Shown: positions 12,159 to 24,010, counted from the stretch's first letter. The stretch is DNA of 64,000 nt from Trametopsis cervina (GCA_022385755.1 MU278357.1:372001-436000), one strand, 5' to 3'. Translations and numbers: made by a program. The notes: generated by a model from the sequence alone, not told the origin.

Positions 12159-12653
12159 CGAGCTGAAGGAGAGATTAAAAGGGAAGGATTATTAAATGCC
12201 CCCAGCTGCCACGGGGAATGTCTATGTCGTCGTTGTCGCCGTCGTTGCCGTCGTCGGTGGTCGCGTGGTGGTAGATGGAAACCCAGGTCGTCGACTCTTG
12301 ATCGAAATTATTTGCGCAATATTTGACACAAATGGTTTCCCTGGATAGCCTCAACGCATAGCCACTTAACATTGCCATTCTGGGTTATTCATTTTATCCA
12401 GTGTCGTCACCAGATGCGGCTGTGCGTCCAGCTGGAAAATGAGTAAGAGTCGGCATGGGTCGCTACTAGATGTGATAATAGTATTGCATACGTAGTAATA
12501 CATGCGGTGTAGATGGAGACACAAGCGGACGATATGTTTAAGTGAATGCTACGAGACTCCCGCAGGCCTTGTGTTTAAGATATGCCTAGACAGCCAAGTG
12601 AATACGATCAAGAAAACAACCAACATAGTTGAACTCTATAGGCAGTGAACTCT
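12159..12653. other. intergenic between two minus-strand genes
   Basis: This contains the 3' end of the transporter transcript and the promoter of the downstream membrane protein gene. It is AT-rich in part. No further gene is seen. Confidence 0.6.
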
Positions 12654-15377
12654 TCAGAACTTCTCACACTGGCCAAAGGTCGGAGGGCCGACGGGCTCAG
12701 GAGTGAGCATCAGCTGAGGTAAAATTTGTTAGTGGCATGTTCGGGAGCGGCCATAACGCGGGGTGAACGAACCTTGACCGTCTGGAATGTGGTATACGCA
12801 GCTGCCGCCATGCCGAAGACCATCAACAGGATATCGGCAAATTTCTGTCTGCGAGTGCGAGCGCAAGCCTTGTAGTGCAACATGGCCGGGTAGACGTAGC
12901 ACAAGGGCACACTGCATGCGTTCGAAGTCAGACATCGGGTCCATGCTTAAGACTCGTCTGACTCACCACGCGAAGCTTCCTATGAACGAGACAAACTTAT
13001 CTAAATCCGCGGCGCCCAAGTAACTTAAGCAAGCACAGAAGATAACAGTCGTAAAGCGGAAGACATTCTTCTGCCATTTGACACGAGGGTCGGATTTGCC
13101 ACTGCGTTCAAAGAGTCCAGTTTCCATGATACGAACGGCAGGGAACAATTGGAGAGGTACTGAAAGCATGATGGCCATAGAGTAAAGGAATTGTACCTTG
13201 ATACATGGTTTCGTCAATGGCACGATGACGGTGTGAGGAAAGGAACTCACCGCTTGGGTGAATTTACTCGACGTGTCAAGATTCACGATAACTACGGTTT
13301 GCACATCAGCTCCGAAGGTAAGGTACGACATAACACCAGCACCGCAGAAGAGAACTAAACCAACGATTGTGAGCATATTCTGTGTGAGGCTGGCTTGGAC
13401 TTACCCATGAGGAATATCATGACACCAGACAGAACAGCAGGGAACTTCCTTGGCTCCTTCATAGCGTCAGTGATGGGGATCACCAGACCAATGCCCTCAA
13501 ACGAGAACACCGCAGTACTAAGAGTAGGTCAGTTAACAGTCTTTGGAGCTAGACATCATCATACCCAATCAGCAATGGCCAATCCTTAGCATTGAACAGC
13601 TCGACGTGCGCATGGCCCCGTTCCGCCATGATGTTCGCCTCACTCCCGAAGATGTATATCAAACCGGCAAGGATAAACACGTCGGCCACCAGCGCCGTAG
13701 TGCTCAGTTTTGCCAAGTTTCGCACCAGCGCCAAAGGCAAGAAGATGACCAGTTGCAACAGGATGAAGTACTGAATTCCGAGAGTTGTCGCGCAGTTCGT
13801 GACGGCTGTGGCGAATGCCGAAAGGTTCTCCGAGACGAAGATAATGTACGCGCTGACAAAACCCAGCTGGGAGACCACGATAGAGGTGAGGATAGCGGAA
13901 CGCATCCAAGGTCCGTAAAGCGTGCCACCAATGTCTCCGAAACTGCCTGAGACGACGAACTTGGTCTTCACCAATAGAAGGAAGGAGTAGAGAGATATGA
14001 GTGCAATGAACGTGAGGATGAGGCTGGAGAACAGAATGCCTCCGTTGAAGAAGCTAAGTTTGTCTTATTAGCATCGTATCAAAACCGATGAGGAGATACT
14101 TACGCCTTTCCAAGAAATAGAATACCCGTTCCGACAAATGATTTGAGTAACATGAGAACAGCTTGTGTGACGGTAGCATCACCGTGTGGTCCAACACTGG
14201 CTCGTCTGCGGCGCGACGTGGTTCTGCGAAGTAGCGGCGAGCGTTCGGTAGCTTTGTGGGCGTCATGAAGGTCCGATTGAGGACCATGAGCAGCTGCTAA
14301 ATCAGCTTCGGGACTTTCTAACAAAGAGCTTGGCGCAAACGGCGTTCGTTCGATGTCCAAGTCATCGTCGGGTGTTACACCCTCGTCCTCTTCCTCTATT
14401 TCCTCTAAATCCTCACCAGCCTGCAAATATGATGAGTGGAGTACTTCAAATCAAGATGCCGTGGCGACTCACGAAATGACCAAACAGGTAAAGGAACTCG
14501 ATGAAGTTTCGGACCATCTGAGGTTGTTCTTGACCATGCTGTGCAGCTCGCATGGCAACATAATTCCTACGGAAGCCTCCTGGTTCATGGATGTGCTCGA
14601 AAGTGGGATGAACTGCAGAACGTGTAGACCCTGCGAAAGAAGCGGCTCGAGGACGCACGGCTTGTCGACGCTTGTCTGCTTGCCACTTATAAATATTATG
14701 ACTGAAAATAGGAGCTGATCAATAACTTGTCAAGAGTTTTATTGCGCATCGTGAACCGCAGACAGGTGCGGGATCACTTAAGGCGACGTCAAGGAACGCC
14801 GTCGGGACGCGTGTGAAGTAGCAAAGGAGGATACTCACGTCACATCGGCACCCGGCGCATGGTATGGCACTGGGAAAGGCTCTGAATCCTCTCTTTGAGT
14901 GCGTAGCTGAGGCGATGAAGGACGTCTGGAGCCAAGGCCTCCATCCCAGTCTGAACCGGCGCTCATGGACCCTCGAGGGGAGCCCTGACGTTCCTCACGA
15001 CTGACCAGATGCTTGCGCAAGATCTTTGCCTTCTCTTCATCTGGGATCTCATCCCACAGGTTGTTGTCCGTTCCACTGCCAGGCGTGCCAGGCCTACGAT
15101 TCCCAAGAGCCGACATTGACGGGCGACGCGATGGGCCTTCGCCCGACGGGAGGTTGGAGGCAATACCGAGTCCTCTGGGAGTACCAACGGGCGTCGCTGA
15201 CGATCGTATAGGGATGTTAGGCAGTGGTGGCGTACCAGCATATTGTGCTCGAAGGAGTCGCGGTGAAGGCGAGCCCGATATGCTGAGGCTTTCGCTGACG
15301 AAGTCATTGCCTGTGCCTCTTGGATTCGAGATGTTCACCGCCTTTGACGGCGTGGGCCTGTCCGAAGGTGAAGACAT
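12654..15377 (-). CDS. vacuolar amino acid transporter, Avt3/Avt4 type (AAAP family)
   Basis: The spliced product of about 750 residues has a long hydrophilic N-terminus (roughly 330 residues, rich in Ser, Pro and Arg). It contains the conserved phrases DVTHNIYKW, FIEFLYLFGHF and AGEDLEEIEEEDEG seen in fungal Avt3-like proteins. The hydrophobic core starts at QAVLMLLKSFVGTGILFLGKAF, shortened here to its key part SFVGTGILFLGKAF, the first helix signature of the amino acid/auxin permease (AAAP) superfamily. About ten further helices follow, including FSFEGIGLVIPITDAM, where the substrate path lies in relatives. Family members export neutral amino acids from the vacuole in yeasts. Exon 1 is 14839-15377, and about nine exons run to the TGA at 12654-12656. 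The gene is head to head with GTR2, 105 bp away. The exact substrate cannot be read from sequence. Confidence 0.93.
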
Positions 15378-15482
15378 GGGTGTACCAGAAAGAGAAGTGC
15401 GTGAGGCGTGTTTGGCAAAGTGGGGTCACAGCTGGTAAGAGTCAATATATGCGGAAGGCTTCAGGCTCGAGCCATTGCGGTA
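15378..15482. promoter_or_regulatory. short bidirectional promoter, transporter/GTR2
   Basis: Only 105 bp separate the predicted start codon of the vacuolar amino acid transporter (minus strand) from that of GTR2 (plus strand). The core promoters and 5' leaders of both must overlap here or extend into the neighbouring gene. If GTR2 starts at the in-frame ATG at 15408 instead, the gap is only 30 bp. No TATA box is evident. Confidence 0.6.
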
Positions 15483-17192
15483 ATGCTCGGCGCTCCGCAC
15501 CTTGTTCCGTACGACTCATCAGCGCCTTCGCCCCCAACGATGACCATGGCACCGTCCAGGTCGCCCAGCAATCCGCCGTTGGCGGGTTCATTCTATGGCT
15601 CGACTCTCAAAGCTCTAACCAACGGAAACGATGCGACTGACGACAATGTTGCTCGCACAAAAATCCTGCTTTTGGGCGGGCGCAAGTGAGTTGACCTGTC
15701 TATGCTCGAGGTATCCTGTCCTCACACAATCTTATCCTGTAGAAGCGGAAAGACGTCGATACAAGAAGTTCTTTTCAACAAGCTTCCTGCTAAACAGTCA
15801 TTCTACCTCGAAATGACCACGCGGATCACGAAGCACGCATTCGAGTGCGCTATTTGACATTCTGAGGTTCGAAGGTCAGGTGTCGCTGAACCGTACGCAA
15901 ACGTCCAGCACTGTCATACCTCTCGAAATATGGGATTGCCCTGGAACAACAACATTGGAAAGTCTAGCAGCGCCTCTGAGTCAGTTTGCGATGATGATAT
16001 TCGTCGTTGACATTCAGGTAGGTATCGGTTCTGTCTTCGCAGAATGCAAGGTCGTCTGGTACTCAAAAGAATCAAACCTCTAGGATCTATATGGTGGGCC
16101 TATTGCAAAACTGCTGAGCTTCATTGTTGCAGCATGGCAGGAGAACCAGGGCATCAACTTGGAAGTGTTCGTGCACAAAGCAGAGGCTAACACCGATGAG
16201 TACAGAATAGGTTCGTCGTTAATTTTGGTCAACCGTATTACCACACTCATATAACTGAAGAGAACTTCCGGCATATCCAACAACGGGTTCTGGATGAGCT
16301 ACTGGACGAGTCGCCTGATTTTGCCGACATTCCTATCAGTTTCAGTCTCACCTCCATATACGACCACTCCCTACACGAAGCGTTCTCTCGTGCACTCCAG
16401 AAGCTCATCGGATCACTTCCGTACATGGAGGATCTCCTCAACGTCTTTTGTGGTGTAAGGGTTTCCTGTCTTCTCCTACGAGTCTTGCGCTAAGTGCCAC
16501 TTAGAACTCGCAAGCATCGAAGGCGTATCTCTTCGACGTGTCCTCTCGACTTTATGTCGCGACTGATGCATCTCCTGTCGACCACACTTATGCTTTATGC
16601 AGCGATTATCTACAGATGCTGAACTCCTTTGGTCCGCTGTATCGGTGAGAGCGCCCATCGCTTGGCAGCCCCAGTAAGAAGCAGGCTAATAACCTGCTGT
16701 AGGTCCATATCGGCGAGCCCTCCTCGGAACACGTACGCTTCTCCAAGCGCGCTCTCGTCGCCTACGACATCCATGCCTACCTCTCCGCAGCAACCGTTTT
16801 CTTCATTTTCGTCCGCAACACATACACCTGCGACAACTCTCCTACCATTATCAGAACCTCACCCTCCTCAATCTCCGCGCAATGGTTCAAAATCTCCGTC
16901 ACCAGCCCCATTGTCCTACGGTACAATGACAACTCCCGTCGCGTCCACGGAGGTGCCGAAGCGGAAGACCCTCTTCTACCCCAGTGCCTCATCGTCGTTA
17001 TCGCATTCTGCCTCCGGAGGATTTGACACGATAGTTTATTATCTGATCAACTCGAATCTTGCTTTACTAGCTATATTACCAACAGCCGTATTCGAGGCGA
17101 GAAGAGGTCTCGTCGAATACAACGTAGTGTTCTTCAGAGAGGGAGTACAGGAGATCTGCGAGGTAGAGGAGGAGGCGAGGAAGACAAGCTGA
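15483..17192 (+). CDS. GTR2: Rag GTPase Gtr2 (RagC/D type)
   Basis: The N-terminal G domain has the P-loop GGRKSGKTSIQ, the G3 motif WDCPG (RagC/D proteins have D-x-P-G) and a G4-like HKAE. Adjacent phrases FYLEMTTRITKHAFD and SLTSIYDHSLHEAFSRAL match the Gtr2 family. The C-terminal roadblock-like domain includes YLFDVSSRLYVATDASPVD. Gtr2 pairs with Gtr1 on the vacuole and passes amino acid signals to TORC1. Introns near 15687-15741, 15836-15899 (64 nt), 16018-16083, 16211-16260, 16456-16505 and 16646-16701 restore one frame. A Ser/Pro/Thr-rich insert of roughly 100 residues sits inside the roadblock-like domain, before GGFDTIVYYLIN. An in-frame ATG at 15408 would add 25 residues; 15483 is preferred because the added part has no family likeness and would nearly abolish the promoter. 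Confidence 0.93.
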
Positions 17193-17782
17193 GAATAACT
17201 CCCGGATTTTCCAACTTACTGTATTGTGAGTTGCCACATTGCTTCACGAAACACGATCTCACGTATGATGACAAAAGGTTTATACTATAGACTTTGAACT
17301 CGCAGGCGCGTTATAGACGTTTCATTCATCATTATCACATTGTTTTCTCGTTCTTCTTAGTTCTACCCGTTGGATTGTACTTGTACTTTCATATACGCAG
17401 ATTGAACGATTATATGGACCGTATCTGGAAGCGTCTTCCCTGGGACATAGGGACAGAACTGAGATACGCCCTTCTGCATGTCTTACTCTCTGTGCTCGCC
17501 CCACAGAGCATGCACCTAATACTACGGCAACGCATGTTAACTTGGCCTGGCAGTCTGTTGATGCCGCTGTAATGACTTGAAGCTTTCAAAATCGTAAGCG
17601 CCGCGTAACTACTCTTTCTCCATCTATTGATCATGTACTGCACCATGTACTCGCGTTAAGATCTGAGCAAGTGGCCATACTCCTCCATGACTCGATACCT
17701 ACCTTCCTCACTCATAGACGTCATAACCCTGTTATCCGTATAGAACGCCAACGGCCAATCAGATCACCTGCGTACCTCCGCC
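17193..17782. other. intergenic
   Basis: This is 3' sequence of GTR2 followed by the promoter of the next plus-strand gene. A 92-codon frame (17294-17572) has one hydrophobic stretch but no family likeness and is not called. Confidence 0.55.
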
Positions 17783-19930
17783 ATGGTCGAGTCGGCATCT
17801 TTACATCCTAATACCAAGCGTACATTTGTGTACTATTGTTCAGGCCATGGTAAGCTTCATTTGCCTTAAGCGATGCTACAATATGAACTAAATTTGTAGG
17901 CTATGGACATGCTACGCGAGTCTCCGCGTTTACAACACACCTTTTGAGCCTGCGCCCCCAGCCATTCGTTTATATCGTTTCGTCTGCGCCACAGCATGTA
18001 TTTTCAGGAAGCCTTGCCTTAGGAGGTGATTATCCACGTGTATTTGGATGTCCATCCACTGACACTGTTAATCAGCATTCTATAGACAAGCCAGCATCGA
18101 CCCAGTCATTGTACAACCCTTAGCGTAAGTGATCCCTGTGATTTTGTGCGGTTTGTTAGTGACCAAGGATTGATGAAGGTATCGTGTAGATCGTGCAGAG
18201 AGCGTTAAGGTCCTGAGACATTTCTTGCAACGCAAACCGGCTTTGGTTGAAGTCGAGTCTCGGTGGCTTCGTTTGGTCAAAGCAGACTGCGTTTTGAGCG
18301 ACGCGGCGTTTCTGGGATGGTGAGTTCAACTCGGCGATGAAATAGCGAATGAATGTTAATGATTGATCAGTGTGGCAGCAAACGCGGTCGGAATACCCTC
18401 CGTGTTGATCACCAACTTTACCTTCGATGCGGTTTATAGCTACTTGTCGACTCCTTTCGTAGACGACAATGACGCAGGACAAGCAGACTCATCCCATTTG
18501 ACCTCTGGGGCTACCGTTCTGCCACCGGACGTGCCGATCCCTTCTGCTGAAATAGCACCTCTCGTGGATGAAATATGGTCGGGCTACCGCTGCGCTGATT
18601 TACTCCTGCGCCTCCCGGGTGCCATCCCCATCCCTTCCTTCTTCGAGGTTCCTGCGCTTCCGTCACCAGAATGGGTCAACATTCACTTGCGCACATTCAC
18701 ACCAGAAATTGTATCTCATCTTCTTGAAACACCATCACAGCATGAACTTCTGCCGCATATACCCTTTCCACAACAATACCCTGCCAAGACTGACAAACGG
18801 TCCGTGATCTCTGCGCCTCTTCTTGTTCGGCCTCCCAGTACATCGATATACACTCCCGAAGGTCGTCATCGTCTCCTTGAAACGATTGGGGTATCCGAAC
18901 AGGTCCGACACTCCGACGCAACAAAGATTCTACTGGTGTCATTTGGAGGACAGATCTTCCACAAACCATCGTCCCGTAGCCGTACTCACAGTCGATCGAA
19001 CAGTCATTCTGCATCAGGCGCAGTAACACCTGACCTTTCAATATTGGCCCCATCAAAGATTATGAATGCACTGGATTCCGGTCACGAATCTGCCCTATCA
19101 GAGCTTAAGCACAATGCAGCAGAACCTTCGGGTGGATCTGAACCCTCCCTGGAGGTTCTTTCCGATGCGCTACAACGGGGTCTCGTTACGCCACGTAAAT
19201 CGGACCAATCCCGCGTTGTCAGCCAAGGTATCAGGGCGCAGCCTTTGCTCATGGTCCCTGGAGCCCCTCCGGCAAATATCCCCAGCTCACCGGTTGCTAG
19301 TTCAATTCCCACATTCAACACAATCGTCATTCCACCGACGCCTCAGATAGAACAAGAGAACGTTTTCTCCTCGCAGTCTCTAGATAGCGTCGAAGAGGCC
19401 AGTCTCCTTCCAGATGATTCGTGGATCGCTATCGTTTGCGGAGTTCCTAAGGACTGGGCTCACGAAGATGGCGATGAGTTACCTGAGGGCTTCTTCGTCG
19501 CGCCCAAGGATGTCTACATGCCGGATTTGACAGCACTCGCTGATGTTCTGCTCGGAAAACTGGTGAGTGTCGACCAAGCATTCATTCCTGTGCCTCAATC
19601 TACGACTGAATGCATATGCTTGATTTACAGGGTTATGGGACTGTGTCGGAGTGTGTAGACGCATGTACGCCGTTCGTTTACGTACCACGCCCTTTGTTCA
19701 TCGAGGAACACGGCCTGCGTCTTTTTCTTGAAAAGGAAGGAGTCGGAGTGGAGCTTTCGCGGGACGCATATGAGGGCGGTGATTGGGCTGTCGCTGTGCA
19801 GGAGGCTTACGAGAAAGGAAAGGAACGCAAGGCGAGGAAGAGATTAGAGGGCGATACTGGAAGGTCGGCTGCAGACGGGGTGAACTTGGCTTTACAGCTA
19901 CTGAAATGGCTTGATCACTGGAAGCAGTAA
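17783..19930 (+). CDS. glycosyltransferase-like protein, homologous to the N-terminal half of L-arabinokinase
   Basis: The spliced product of about 617 residues starts with FVYYCSGHGYGHATRV, nearly identical in pattern to the start of plant L-arabinokinase and related UDP-glycosyltransferase-like (GT-B) proteins. Further family landmarks in order are VESRWLRLVKADCVLSDAA, GIPSVLITNFTFDAVYSYL, LLLRLPGAIPIPSFFEVPAL, ILLVSFGGQ, WIAIVCG, VYMPDLTALADVLLGKLGYG, TVSECV and PFVYVPRPLFIEE. The glycine-rich LLGKLGYGTVSE turn is the expected nucleotide-sugar end. Between LLVSFGGQ and WIAIVCG lies a Ser/Pro-rich insert of about 170 residues not expected in plants. No GHMP kinase half follows: the frame stops with TAA at 19928-19930 and the next gene is on the other strand. 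Introns fall at about 17850, 18029, 18124, 18319 and 19562. Substrate and product are unknown. Confidence 0.86.
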
Positions 19931-20418
19931 TTGCGCAGGTCCGACCACACCAACGTGTAACTTTACGGCGAGCATGGACATCTGCTATTCTCATTGAACA
20001 ATTACTCCTTTAGACCTATCATGTTGTAGAATTTTCGCACTCGGGTCCTCGATTATGTACCACTGAGTCAATATTGTGCAACTGGTAACATCGGTATTGT
20101 TTTCCTCACTGAAGTTTTATCTGCGGCGTGTCTTGCCGTGATTTTCCGCTGAATCGAATGGTACTGTTTACAGCCGAAATTCTACGAGGGCGCATTGAAA
20201 GGAGAGCCCCGTTGTTTGTTGCACGCGAGAGTGACTTACAGTTGCCTCGGGGATATCTCATTTTTTACCACACCGCCGTGCCGAATGAGTGAGAAAAGTT
20301 CGAAGGATCATTGAGGAGCATGCGTGTGCATGAGTAAGAAGAAGAATGACGGGAATGCCCCGAACGTCGTGTAATACAGGCGGGAGTCATAGGGATGATT
20401 TCCATACTACGTGCGCCC
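19931..20418. other. intergenic, convergent 3' ends
   Basis: This is 3' flank between the glycosyltransferase-like gene (+) and the NmrA-like gene (-). Nothing else can be supported. Confidence 0.6.
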
Positions 20419-21733
20419 TTAAAGCTTGCTCAATCGACTTCTTCGCGGTGAAATAGTCTTTCCGTCTTCTGTATTCTTCAGTATGTTCCTCTTCGATAGA
20501 CCCTGATAGTCATTCTGCCTCATCCAGCTTTCGAGAGACAGCGTTCGGGGGTGGACGCTGCGAATCCAATCCATATCTCGCTTGATGACATCATCTCTCC
20601 ATAAAGACCACCATCCTGAAAAATTCTCCTTCCAGGTGGTGGATCCATCTCCGTCCTCGCGCTCATTGGCGACGGGCTTATCGACGCCGTCAAAATTGGC
20701 AAACCACTCGTCAAGCGATTGGTGGACTACGACAGCGCGTTTTCCGGTGACCGTCTGGAACGTAGATACCAGGTAGTCCCAGCCAACCATGTCGCTGGCC
20801 ACCAAGAGTTCCTGGCCAGAGGTCATAGTGCGGTTGTCGAATGTATATCGCGCCCAATACCCTAGATCCGACAGAGCGATCATGGGGACGTGTCCCTGGC
20901 CAATAGGCGTAGCGAAGACGAAGGTACCGTCCTCTCTCTTCGTCAAAGGGCCAAACATCATCTTTGGTTGGTCTATGAGGGACGAGATACGCTGGTAAGC
21001 AATTGACTCACATTGTATAGCATGTCCATGTACGGTCCACTTGTAACGATGCTCCATGCCATTCCATTTACGGAGCGGTTCGACGGTTGAGCCTGGATCC
21101 ATTCCCCAACCCTTCCCTTGCCATCTACCTTTTACGTGAGTATTGTTATATCACGTTGGGTGCAATCGCGTTAACTGACCATAGTGCTCACAGCGGTATG
21201 TTTGGTCATAGCCTCCTTTCTACGAATGAAGTGGTAACGTAGGAAACAGAACACAAGAGGACCAGTCGTGAACTGACCTTGAAAGCATAGTCGAGGTTGC
21301 TCCACACAAAGTGGCGTACTGATTCTGCTTGTCTGGCAATCTCGAAGATTCTGATACCGGCATAAATCTCGCTTTGCTCGCCGACTGTAAAGCCATCAGT
21401 GTTAACCCACGCTCCGTAGACACCTCGAAAGGCTGCTTCAACTGCTACGAAGTCGTTGAATGCTCCTAGCAGGCCCGCCAAAGCTGTGAGTTATTCACTA
21501 CGGGCTTCAAGGGTGGAGAACTTACCTTCAACCACTTCGACACCTCTTGCAGATAGATCTTTGGCACGTTGACTGCTTGTGTTTCGAGTCAAAGCACGAA
21601 TGGTATATGGGGATGGTGAGCCGTCCGGACCAGCAGCCAAAAGACTGTTGATGACCGCCTGGCCTTGGGCTCCGGTGGCACCGATAACAAGAATGAGTTT
21701 CTTGGAGCGGTGATTCGAGGATGTGTTGGACAT
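20419..21733 (-). CDS. NmrA-like family NAD(P)-binding protein
   Basis: The N-terminus has the Rossmann nucleotide-binding phrase LILVIGATGAQGQAV (GxxGxxG type). It continues with YTIRALTRNTSS, VYGAWVNTDGFT, HFVWSNLDYAFK, YDGKGRVGEWIQAQ and WSIVTSGPYMDMLYN. This is the order typical of NmrA-like atypical short-chain dehydrogenases (HSCARG/NmrA clade), which often sense NAD(P) redox state rather than catalyse. Five exons are needed. The intron between MLYN and MMFGPL is best read as 50 nt; ending it 11 nt earlier breaks the frame, although an unspliced frame also stays open. Likewise the first intron is best read as 59 nt, giving VVEGAFNDF. Length is about 330 residues, normal for the family. 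A TATA box lies 61-68 bp upstream of the start. Partner and function are unknown. Confidence 0.9.
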
Positions 21734-21793
21734 GGCAAACTTTGATGCGCAAGTGAAGGTACGGTGGGGGCCTAACTCTCATATCTCGCGCAG

Positions 21794-21801
21794 TTTATAT
21801 A
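21794..21801 (-). promoter_or_regulatory. TATA box of the NmrA-like gene
   Basis: On the minus strand the bases read TATATAAA, 61-68 bp upstream of the ATG at 21733, a suitable spot for a fungal TATA element with a short 5' leader. Confidence 0.6.
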
Positions 21802-22188
21802 CACCGCAAATGGTGGTGTTACATCTTACGTGAACACTCACCTTCAGCACTTTCAGACGGTCCAAAGGTTGATGCAATAATTCGGAAGCCTTGGCAAATA
21901 GTTCCGAATGCATAGGGTTGCAACTGTGCAAAGCGACCGTGATACCAGTGTTGAAACCAACACAAGACTGTCTCCGATGCTGTCGGTCGTAATGCCTCAT
22001 TCGATTGCAAAATTGGACGTAAGAGCACCCGCATCCGCCAATGAGGTAAAAGAGGCGATGCACGTTCTCCACGAAGGCAAAATCGTACACCAAAACCTCA
22101 GTTGAGATTAGCTGGCAAGTAGTCCGTATTGTTATCTGAATTATGGCCCAACTCGACACCGTAGATAATTTGTATCGCCTATCGCACG
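21802..22188. other. intergenic between minus-strand genes
   Basis: This is upstream region of the NmrA-like gene and 3' end of the NDUFAF7-like gene. No gene is supported. Confidence 0.55.
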
Positions 22189-24010
22189 TCAGGAATTGGT
22201 TGATTGACTGCTCCGGAGGTCGGTAGTTTTGTCTATGAATGGCCATCTCTGCTCGGGAGTCGACTGATGTTGAGTTGACCCAGAGATAGCAAAGACTTGA
22301 TACTGGCTCCCCATACCAGTCGCATCAACCAGCCGGTTTGCGGCTTTCTCAATGTCCATTTTTCGCGTCTCATCTCGTGCAACTTTCTTCAACGCTTCGA
22401 CACGTAGCTGCAATCCCATCCTCGTGAGGAATATTCCCTGAGGTAGCAGCCCAAGCGGCATCGCTGGGTAAAAGTTGAAGTTGCAATCGCACAAAAGTGG
22501 CGTGAGGCGCAGAGTTATGAAACTCGCAGTCAGATGACCAGTATAAATCGAGAGGATACCAGCCGAACATACCGAGATCAGCGATGGCATCTTTGAGATA
22601 TGCGAAATCGACATTGGTTGTCAAATCACATTCGCCAGGGCGTTCGAAGACGTCTACGATTTTGTGATCCTTGAATGCCTGACAATCAGGGGCACAAACC
22701 GGTCAGCTGGAAACATCAGAATAGCGGTGGCACAAGCATCGTTTGACGTACGCGGAATGAGTTGCCATACGACTTTTCCCCACCGTAGTCAACGATCAAG
22801 GCACAGCCGGTAGCACCGTCTCCGCCGATACTAGCTGAGTGGAGAATCTCTCCAATCCGTCGAGCAACCTTGAAGGCTGTTGGTGATACCTCCAACCGAC
22901 TGCCAACAGGAAGCTTATCAAATCGAGGTGAGGAAGCCCCAAGGAGATTGGCTGTCGCGGAAGGTGTAGACGAGATAACGGGACGAAGACGTGATGACCC
23001 CTTCACCCCAGCAGCGTTTCGAGTAGAACCCTCCAGCAACGGAGAACTCGATGTTAGTTTTATCGGCTCTGCTGGGTCGGGGTCTGATGTTATGAGCACT
23101 TCGCGCCATCCCTGTGTGCTTCGCTGTGGGGGACGTAAGAACGTGTGTGTGTTAGGTGGAGCATAATACGGACTTCGAGGAGATGAAAGGGCAGAGCGTC
23201 GAAGAACTCATGCGCTATAATCATAGTATACTGACCCTCCGAGGGGTTAACCTCTTCGATTGAGTTAGCCCACGCGATGGTCCACTTATTGCCATCAACT
23301 AGAGGTTGCAGCTTCTCTTGCTGGAGCTTTTGCATCGAGTCGCTGTTTTCCACCAACGTAACCTCCTTCACTGCGGCGCGGGCCGCCGGAAACTGCGAGA
23401 ATACCTAGGGAGTAGAATTAGCGTGCGAAAACATCATTACAACAACTGTAGTAACCTACACGAAGGATGTCAGCCATGAGCGTTCCACGGCCAGGTCCAA
23501 GTTCAACCAATCTAATCGGCTTGGAGCGGCCGGTATTCAGCCATTGAGATAACAGCCATATCGCGAGGAGCTTTTACAATCACTGGTGATCATTATCTTC
23601 CTGAGCCACGTAGATAGAGTGGATGGCTTACTTCGCCAAACACCTGGCTAATCTCTGGGCTTGTTATAAAGTCACCTTTGGTTCCAAAGACCGGGTGTGA
23701 GGGATTTGAATAGTATCCTTCAGTCGGATGTGAAAGACACATTTGCATATACGTGGAGAAGGAGATAGGTCCAGTAGCCTACCGCACAAGACCAGAAACC
23801 GAACGTTAGTGATGCGCAAGACATACATTGTGACGCGTCATTCACCTTGATGGTGTCGAGGACCAATTTCTCCACTTTTGTAACGGGTGGAAACGTACTC
23901 ACGCATCGCAATGCAGTATCCCACGACCGAAGTCGAGAACCTCGACACCGGGCAAGGGAAGGATAAAGATGACTAGGCGAAGTCAGCGACGACAGGATTC
24001 GGTTCCGCAT
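22189..24010 (-). CDS. protein arginine methyltransferase NDUFAF7 (MidA), mitochondrial complex I assembly
   Basis: The protein begins with an Arg/Ser-rich, acid-poor N-terminus (MRNRILSSL..., about 35 residues) that fits a mitochondrial presequence. The core has the MidA/NDUFAF7 order: GPISFSTYMQMCLSHP, GYYSN, FGTKGDFITSPEISQVFGE, the SAM-binding RLVELGPGRGTLMADILR, a catalytic-region phrase IAHEFFDALPFHLLE, CALIVDYGGEK and the C-terminal MGSQYQVFAIS. NDUFAF7 methylates an Arg of the NDUFS2 subunit early in complex I assembly; the role here is by family. About eight exons run from ATG 24008-24010 to TGA 22189-22191. The intron before PQGIFLTRMGLQ is the least certain. The gene is divergent from eIF6, with 425 bp between starts. 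Length is about 480 residues, normal for fungal members, with a Ser-rich insert around TSSSPLLEGS. Confidence 0.95.

Noticed and set aside
15408..15482. Upstream in-frame ATG for GTR2 adding 25 residues
   Set aside because: The added residues have no Gtr2 likeness and the start would be only 30 bp from the divergent transporter start. It cannot be excluded.
17294..17572. 92-codon plus frame with one hydrophobic stretch
   Set aside because: It sits in the 3' flank of GTR2, has no promoter signal and no recognisable family.
20419..21102. Unspliced reading of the NmrA-like gene through the intron at about 20960-21009
   Set aside because: The unspliced frame is open but loses the family phrase GPYMDMLYN; a 50-nt GT-AG intron restores it.
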